Position numbers and translations under genes: made by a program. From Candidatus Accumulibacter sp. UBA704 (GTDB lineage: Bacteria; Pseudomonadota; Gammaproteobacteria; Burkholderiales; Rhodocyclaceae): DNA of 27,743 bases. Under the pieces are notes generated by a model. It saw only the letters and a program-made list of their open reading frames with translations, had not been told where the DNA came from and did no database searches. The stretch lies in assembly GCA_002304785.1 (NCBI GenBank), contig DBMG01000032.1, positions 1-27,743 of the forward strand, in the 5' to 3' direction. Of this stretch, positions 24,357 to 27,743 are shown in pieces; position 1 is the first letter of the stretch, and the number at the start of each line of letters is the position of its first letter.

Positions 24357-24521
24357 CTAGTGGTCTACCCCGTAAATGGCGGAACATGATGAAAACGCCG
24401 GATTTGCTTGGCTGGCTAGGCGCGAACCACAGCGATAGCCAGCTATCGCGAGGATGAGCAACAACGCCAGACGGGCAAAGACAAGTTTTCATGTTTCGTT
24501 ATTTGCGGGGGAGACCACTAG
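24357..24521. mobile_element. MITE-like palindromic element, 165 bp
   Basis: The ends are inverted repeats: CTAGTGGTCT at 24357-24366 and AGACCACTAG at 24512-24521. Similarity continues inward to about 40 bases on each side (for example GGAACATGATGAAAAC against the complement of GTTTTCATGTTTCG). The centre carries a further perfect hairpin, GCGATAGC-CA-GCTATCGC (24432-24449). It holds no gene. It fits exactly between the stops of the convergent MFS and RidA genes and could also end both transcripts. Its parent transposase is not in the window. Confidence 0.72.
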
Positions 24522-24525
24522 GGCT

Positions 24526-24915
24526 TCACGCTGCCGGCTTGTAGGCGATCACGTCCATCTCGACCTTGACGTCGATCATCATGCGCGACTCGACCGTCGA
24601 ACGCGCCGGCCGGTGCGTGCCGAAGCACTCCATGTAGACGCGATTGAAGCTGCCGAAATCGCGCGCGTCATCGAGCCACACGCCGACCTTGCACACGTCC
24701 TCCAGCGTGCAGCCGGCGAGCGCCAGCACCTTTTCGATGTTCCTGAACACCTGGCGGGTCTGCGCCTCGATGCCGCCGACGACGACTTCCCCGCTTTCAT
24801 CGACCGGCACCTGGCCGGAAACAAAGACGAAGTCGCCGGCGCGCGTGGCGGGTGAAAACGGGCGTACCTGACGATCCGAGGCGATGGGCGATTGGCCAAG
24901 CATTTCAACGGGCAT
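24526..24915 (-). CDS. RidA family protein (reactive intermediate deaminase)
   Basis: This is a 129-residue member of the RidA/YjgF/UK114 family, which as a trimer hydrolyses reactive enamine and imine products of PLP-dependent amino-acid enzymes. R105 in RPARSTV and E119 in VKVEMDVIAY match the catalytic arginine and glutamate of E. coli RidA. GQVPVDESGEVVVGGIEAQT is the usual N-terminal phrase. AAGGAG lies seven bases before the ATG at 24915. It diverges from a peptide-type ABC transporter, and both genes carry a near-identical GTGTAA-type element next to their ribosome binding sites. It therefore probably serves breakdown of the amino acid or peptide brought in by that transporter. Confidence 0.93.
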   Translation of the reverse strand: MPVEMLGQSPIASDRQVRPFSPATRAGDFVFVSGQVPVDESGEVVVGGIEAQTRQVFRNIEKVLALAGCTLEDVCKVGVWLDDARDFGSFNRVYMECFGTHRPARSTVESRMMIDVKVEMDVIAYKPAA

Positions 24916-24928
24916 GATCCGACTCCTT

Positions 24929-25018
24929 GTGTAAGTTTATTTCTTAATAACACCGCAAAAAAATGTGTTGACGGCAATAATAAACAAATCTAGGATCTTT
25001 TGTGTAAATTTATTACAC
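24929..25018. promoter_or_regulatory. Shared operator elements of ridA-like gene and ABC operon
   Basis: GTGTAA-ATTTA-TTACAC (25002-25018) is a 17-base inverted repeat with six-base arms. GTGTAAGTTTATT (24929-24941) repeats its first 13 bases with one change, next to the RidA ribosome binding site. The TGTAA-N5-TTACA layout resembles sites of RpiR-family regulators such as HexR, but no such regulator is in the window. Confidence 0.55.
24968..24996 (+). promoter_or_regulatory. Sigma-70-type promoter of the peptide ABC operon
   Basis: TTGACG (24968-24973) and TAGGAT (24991-24996) are exactly 17 bases apart. The expected start, near 25003, lies inside the inverted-repeat operator at 25002-25018, the usual place for a repressor to block the promoter. 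Confidence 0.62.
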
Positions 25019-25033
25019 CAAAGGAGTCCAGCC

Positions 25034-26584
25034 ATGTCCCAACTGTTTCTCCGCAAGTTCGTCAGCCGGGTACTCTCGCTGACCGCCCTGGCCCTGCCTT
25101 TCGGGCCGCTCTCCGCCACCGCCGCCCCTTCCGCCGCCAACCTGGCCATGATCGCCGAACCGCAGACCCTGGATCCGATGGGCACAACGGCCGATCTGGT
25201 AGGCACCATCATGCAGCACGTCTATGAACCGCTCTACACCTTCGACGCCAAGTGGAACGTGGTGCCGATGCTGGCCGACGGCCTGCCCAAGGCGTCCAAG
25301 GACGGCCTCACGCACACCATCACCCTGCGCAAGGGCGTCAAGTTCCACAACGGCCGCGAGATGGTCGCCGACGACGTCGTCGCCTCGCTGCAGCGCTGGA
25401 TGGAAGTCTCCCCGCGCGGCAAGGCCGTAGCCAAGGAAGTGGCGTCGATCGAAGCCAAGGGCCCCAACACGGTGGAGCTGAAGCTGAAGACGCCGTACGC
25501 GCCGCTGCTCTCGCAGCTTGCCCTGCCCACCGGCATGGCCGCCATCCTGGCCAAGGAGACCATTGCGCCGCAACTCAAGGATTTCATCGGCACCGGCCCC
25601 TACAAGTTCAAGGAGCGCCGGCCGGATCAATACACGTTGCTGACGCGCTTCGAAGGCTATGCGTCGCGCAAGGAGCCGGCTTCCGGCTACGCCGGCAAGC
25701 GTGAGGCGCTGATCGAGGAACTGCGTTTCGTGCCGGTGCCCAACGCCAACACCCGCGTCGAAGGCACGCTCTCCGGCCAGTTCGACTACGCCGACCTGCT
25801 GCCCGTCGAGTCGATCGGTCGCCTGGAAAAGGCCGGCAGCGCGGTCGTCCCGATCATGACCCAATCCTTCGGCTTCCCCTACCTGGTGTTCAACACCAAG
25901 GAAGGCGTGCTCGCCTCGCAACCGCTGCGCCAGGCGGTGCAGATAGCCTTCGGCCCCGGTGAAATGATGGCCGCGGCCTTCGGCGACACGCGCTTCTTCA
26001 CCGTCGAGCCGAACCACTTCCCGCAGGGCACGGCGCTGTACTCGACGGCCGGCGGGGACAAGTACAACCAGCGCAACCCCGCAGCGGCCAAGGAAATGGC
26101 CGCCAAGGCCGGCTACAACGGCCAGCCGGTGCGCATCCTGGCCAGCCGCCAGTACGAGTTCCACTACAACATGGCACTGGTCATGGCTGAGCAGTTGAAG
26201 CGCGCCGGCATCAAGGCAGAGCTGCAGATCGTCGACTGGGCCACGCTGGTGCAGCGCCGCAACGATCCGAAGCTGTGGGACATCTACGTCACGCACTCCG
26301 GCCAGTTCCCCGAGCCGATGCTCTCGCCGCCGCAACTGAGCGAAGGCGCGCCCGGCTGGTGGAGCAGCCCGGCCAAGCAGGCCGCGCTAGCCGCCTTCAA
26401 CCAGGAGATGGACCCGGCCAAGCGCGGCGCGCTGTGGGGCAAGGTGCAACAGGTCGTGTATGACGAAGTGCCGTACATCAACGTCGGCAAGTTCAACAGC
26501 CTGTCGGCCCGCGCCCAGCGCCTGCAGGGCTACACGCCGTCGGCCTGGCCGTTCTTCTGGAATACGTCGGTCGCCGGGAAGTAA
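25034..26584 (+). CDS. ABC transporter substrate-binding protein, family 5 (DppA/OppA type)
   Basis: This is the periplasmic binding protein of a peptide/nickel-type ABC importer, 516 residues. It has a Sec signal peptide (basic start MSQLFLRKFVSR, hydrophobic core, cut probably near ATAA). Family phrases are AEPQTLDPMGTTAD near the mature N terminus, LADGLPKASKDGLTHTITLR, GVKFHNGREMVADDVVASLQ (the family signature) and FIGTGPYKFKE. The frame is open upstream to 24965, but AAGGAG at 25021-25026, seven bases before the ATG at 25034, fixes the start. The next gene is a matching permease, separated by a hairpin repeat. Ligand: probably a peptide, but family 5 proteins also bind opines, sugars and other amino compounds. 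Confidence 0.93.
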   Translation: MSQLFLRKFVSRVLSLTALALPFGPLSATAAPSAANLAMIAEPQTLDPMGTTADLVGTIMQHVYEPLYTFDAKWNVVPMLADGLPKASKDGLTHTITLRKGVKFHNGREMVADDVVASLQRWMEVSPRGKAVAKEVASIEAKGPNTVELKLKTPYAPLLSQLALPTGMAAILAKETIAPQLKDFIGTGPYKFKERRPDQYTLLTRFEGYASRKEPASGYAGKREALIEELRFVPVPNANTRVEGTLSGQFDYADLLPVESIGRLEKAGSAVVPIMTQSFGFPYLVFNTKEGVLASQPLRQAVQIAFGPGEMMAAAFGDTRFFTVEPNHFPQGTALYSTAGGDKYNQRNPAAAKEMAAKAGYNGQPVRILASRQYEFHYNMALVMAEQLKRAGIKAELQIVDWATLVQRRNDPKLWDIYVTHSGQFPEPMLSPPQLSEGAPGWWSSPAKQAALAAFNQEMDPAKRGALWGKVQQVVYDEVPYINVGKFNSLSARAQRLQGYTPSAWPFFWNTSVAGK

Positions 26585-26604
26585 GTCCACTAAACGCATG
26601 AACT

Positions 26605-26678
26605 CCGTCATCCCGGCGAAAGCCGGGATCCAGACCGTGCTCCGAAAACCTGGATTCCGGCTTTCGCCGGAATGACGG
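26605..26678. repeat. BIME-like paired hairpin repeat, copy 2
   Basis: Two 29-base arms (26605-26633 and 26650-26678) are inverted copies with two mismatches. The left arm folds as ATCCCGGC-GAAA-GCCGGGAT; the right arm, read on the other strand, as ATTCCGGC-GAAA-GCCGGAAT. Differences between arms are matched on both sides of each stem. It lies between the binding-protein and permease genes of the ABC operon. Confidence 0.88.
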
Positions 26679-26714
26679 TAGTGTTGCGACTGGTGACGTA
26701 ACAAGGAAAACCCG

Positions 26715-27656
26715 ATGCTCCGATTCATACTTGCCCGCCTGGGCGGGACGCTGGCTGTCCTGATCCTGGTCGCGGTGATGGTCTTCGCCCTCACCCGGCT
26801 GGCCTCCGGCGATCCGATTGCGCTCTTGCTCGGCGACCAGGCCACCGCCGAGGACATCGCCCAGGCACGCGTCCAGTACGGCCTCGACAAGCCGCTGCTG
26901 ACCCAGTTCGGCTACTGGGTCAAGGAAGTCGCCCAGGGCAACCTCGGCCAGTCGATCTTCCTGCAGCGTCCGGTGACGCAGGCGCTGGCCGAGCGCGCTG
27001 AGCCGACCTTCTTCCTGGCCACCTTCGCGGTGGCCATCGCCGCGCTGATCGGCATCCCCTGCGGACTGATCGCCGCGGTCTGGCGCGGCCGGCTGGTCGA
27101 CCAGGTGTTCAGCGCCGTGGCCATGCTCGGTGCCAGCGTGCCGAGCTTCTGGATGGGCCTCATTCTGATCCAGATCTTCGCCGTCTGGCTCGGGTGGTTC
27201 CCTGCTTCGGGCTACGGCGACCCCGGCGTGCCGCTCATCGAGCGCCTGCATCATCTGGTGCTGCCGGCCACCGTGCTCGGCGTCCTGAACTCGGCGCTGA
27301 TCATCCGCTTCACGCGCGCCTCGGTGCTCGACATCCTCAACGAGGACTACGTGCGCACCGCCCGCTCCAAGGGCCTCAGCGAGCGCGTGGTAATCTTGAA
27401 GCACGTGCTGCGCAACGCCCTGGTGCCGATCGTCACTGTGGTGGGCCTGACGCTGGCGCTGATGATCGGCGGCGCGGTCGTCACCGAGACGGTGTTCAAC
27501 CTGCCCGGCGTCGGCAACCTCGTCGTTCGGGCCGTGCTGCGCCGCGATTACCCGGTCATCCAGGGCACGCTGCTGGTCATCGCCGGCATCTACGTGCTGA
27601 TCAACCTCGTGATCGACCTGATCTACATGCTCGTCGATCCGCGCATCCGGGTTTGA
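26715..27656 (+). CDS. ABC transporter permease, DppB/OppB type
   Basis: This is the first inner-membrane permease of the peptide-type ABC importer, 313 residues with six membrane segments. The N terminus MLRFILARLGGTLAVLILVAV and the following RLASGDPIALLLGD are typical of DppB/OppB. The coupling loop that contacts the ATPase is clear (EDYVRTARSKGLSERVVILK, then HVLRNALVP, residues about 214-243). The C-terminal VFNLPGVGNLVVRAVLRRDY is also a family hallmark. AAGGA precedes the ATG. It is 130 bases after the binding-protein gene, with the hairpin repeat in the gap, and seven bases before the next permease. Confidence 0.95.
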   Translation: MLRFILARLGGTLAVLILVAVMVFALTRLASGDPIALLLGDQATAEDIAQARVQYGLDKPLLTQFGYWVKEVAQGNLGQSIFLQRPVTQALAERAEPTFFLATFAVAIAALIGIPCGLIAAVWRGRLVDQVFSAVAMLGASVPSFWMGLILIQIFAVWLGWFPASGYGDPGVPLIERLHHLVLPATVLGVLNSALIIRFTRASVLDILNEDYVRTARSKGLSERVVILKHVLRNALVPIVTVVGLTLALMIGGAVVTETVFNLPGVGNLVVRAVLRRDYPVIQGTLLVIAGIYVLINLVIDLIYMLVDPRIRV

Positions 27657-27663
27657 GGACGCC

Positions 27664-27743
27664 ATGGACCAGCTCATTTACGTCCTCAAGCGCCTGTTCG
27701 CCCGGCGCATCGTGCTCGTCGCGGCGCTGGTGCTGCTCGCCGT
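27664..27743 (+). CDS. ABC transporter permease, DppC/OppC type (partial, cut by window end)
   Basis: Only the first 26 codons are present: MDQLIYVLKRLFARRI, then a hydrophobic stretch LVAALVLLAV, the start of the first membrane segment. GAGG lies a few bases before the ATG and the gap to the previous permease is seven bases. Position directly after a DppB-type gene makes the second permease the expected product. ATPase genes should follow beyond the window. Confidence 0.75.
   Translation, partial: MDQLIYVLKRLFARRIVLVAALVLLA

Noticed and set aside
1..27743. Defence system, CRISPR array, prophage, toxin-antitoxin or secondary-metabolite cluster
   Set aside because: Looked for on both strands; no regularly spaced repeats, and no nuclease, helicase, phage structural or synthase genes were recognised.

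Overview
The window is a GC-rich chromosomal segment of a heterotrophic proteobacterium. I would guess a betaproteobacterium of the Rhodocyclales or Burkholderiales type, from base composition, two TRAP transporters, the short GAAA-loop hairpin repeats and the gene complement. The genus cannot be fixed from the sequence alone. I saw no rRNA, tRNA, CRISPR array, phage gene or complete insertion sequence. Almost everything is transport, small-molecule metabolism and the matching regulators.

Layout. (1) 1-6730, plus strand: a tight run of a TRAP small permease and large permease, a HAD-IIA phosphatase whose GTG start abuts the previous stop codon, a Na/Pi-type carrier with a PhoU-like tail, and a SulP anion carrier fused to STAS and cyclic-nucleotide-binding domains. 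The TRAP binding protein is not visible and is probably just upstream, separated by a hairpin repeat at 59-125. (2) 6825-9607: an IclR-family regulator diverges from a dihydrodipicolinate-synthase-family aldolase/lyase followed by an AEC-type permease. The lyase has a clear promoter with a two-copy candidate operator downstream of it. (3) 9620-16376: a minus-strand operon dctP-dctQ-dctM-GH31 glycosidase, with a divergent LacI-family regulator. (4) 16377-20738: a stretch of lower GC with a PsiE-like membrane protein and a Ca/Na antiporter, then catalase-peroxidase KatG with a possible OxyR site. (5) 20805-24346: a DeoR-family regulator and a HAD sugar-phosphatase-like gene on the minus strand, divergent from a HisN-type phosphatase and an MFS carrier. 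(6) 24357-24521: a 165-bp MITE-like element. (7) 24526-27743: a RidA protein divergent from a peptide-type ABC transporter operon (binding protein, first permease, start of second permease), sharing a repeated operator motif.

How the genes work together. Most blocks are self-contained uptake and processing units with their own regulator. The most informative is the dctPQM-GH31 operon. The glycosidase has no signal peptide, so the TRAP transporter should deliver an intact, carboxylate-bearing alpha-glycoside to the cytoplasm. The DeoR block puts two unrelated phosphatases and an MFS carrier around one regulator. Hairpin repeats lie between binding-protein and permease genes in the ABC operon and probably in the first TRAP operon, a layout that in malE-malF of E. 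coli allows more binding protein than permease. No defence system or clearly new molecular machine is present; the novelty candidates are gene combinations, operator designs and the repeats.
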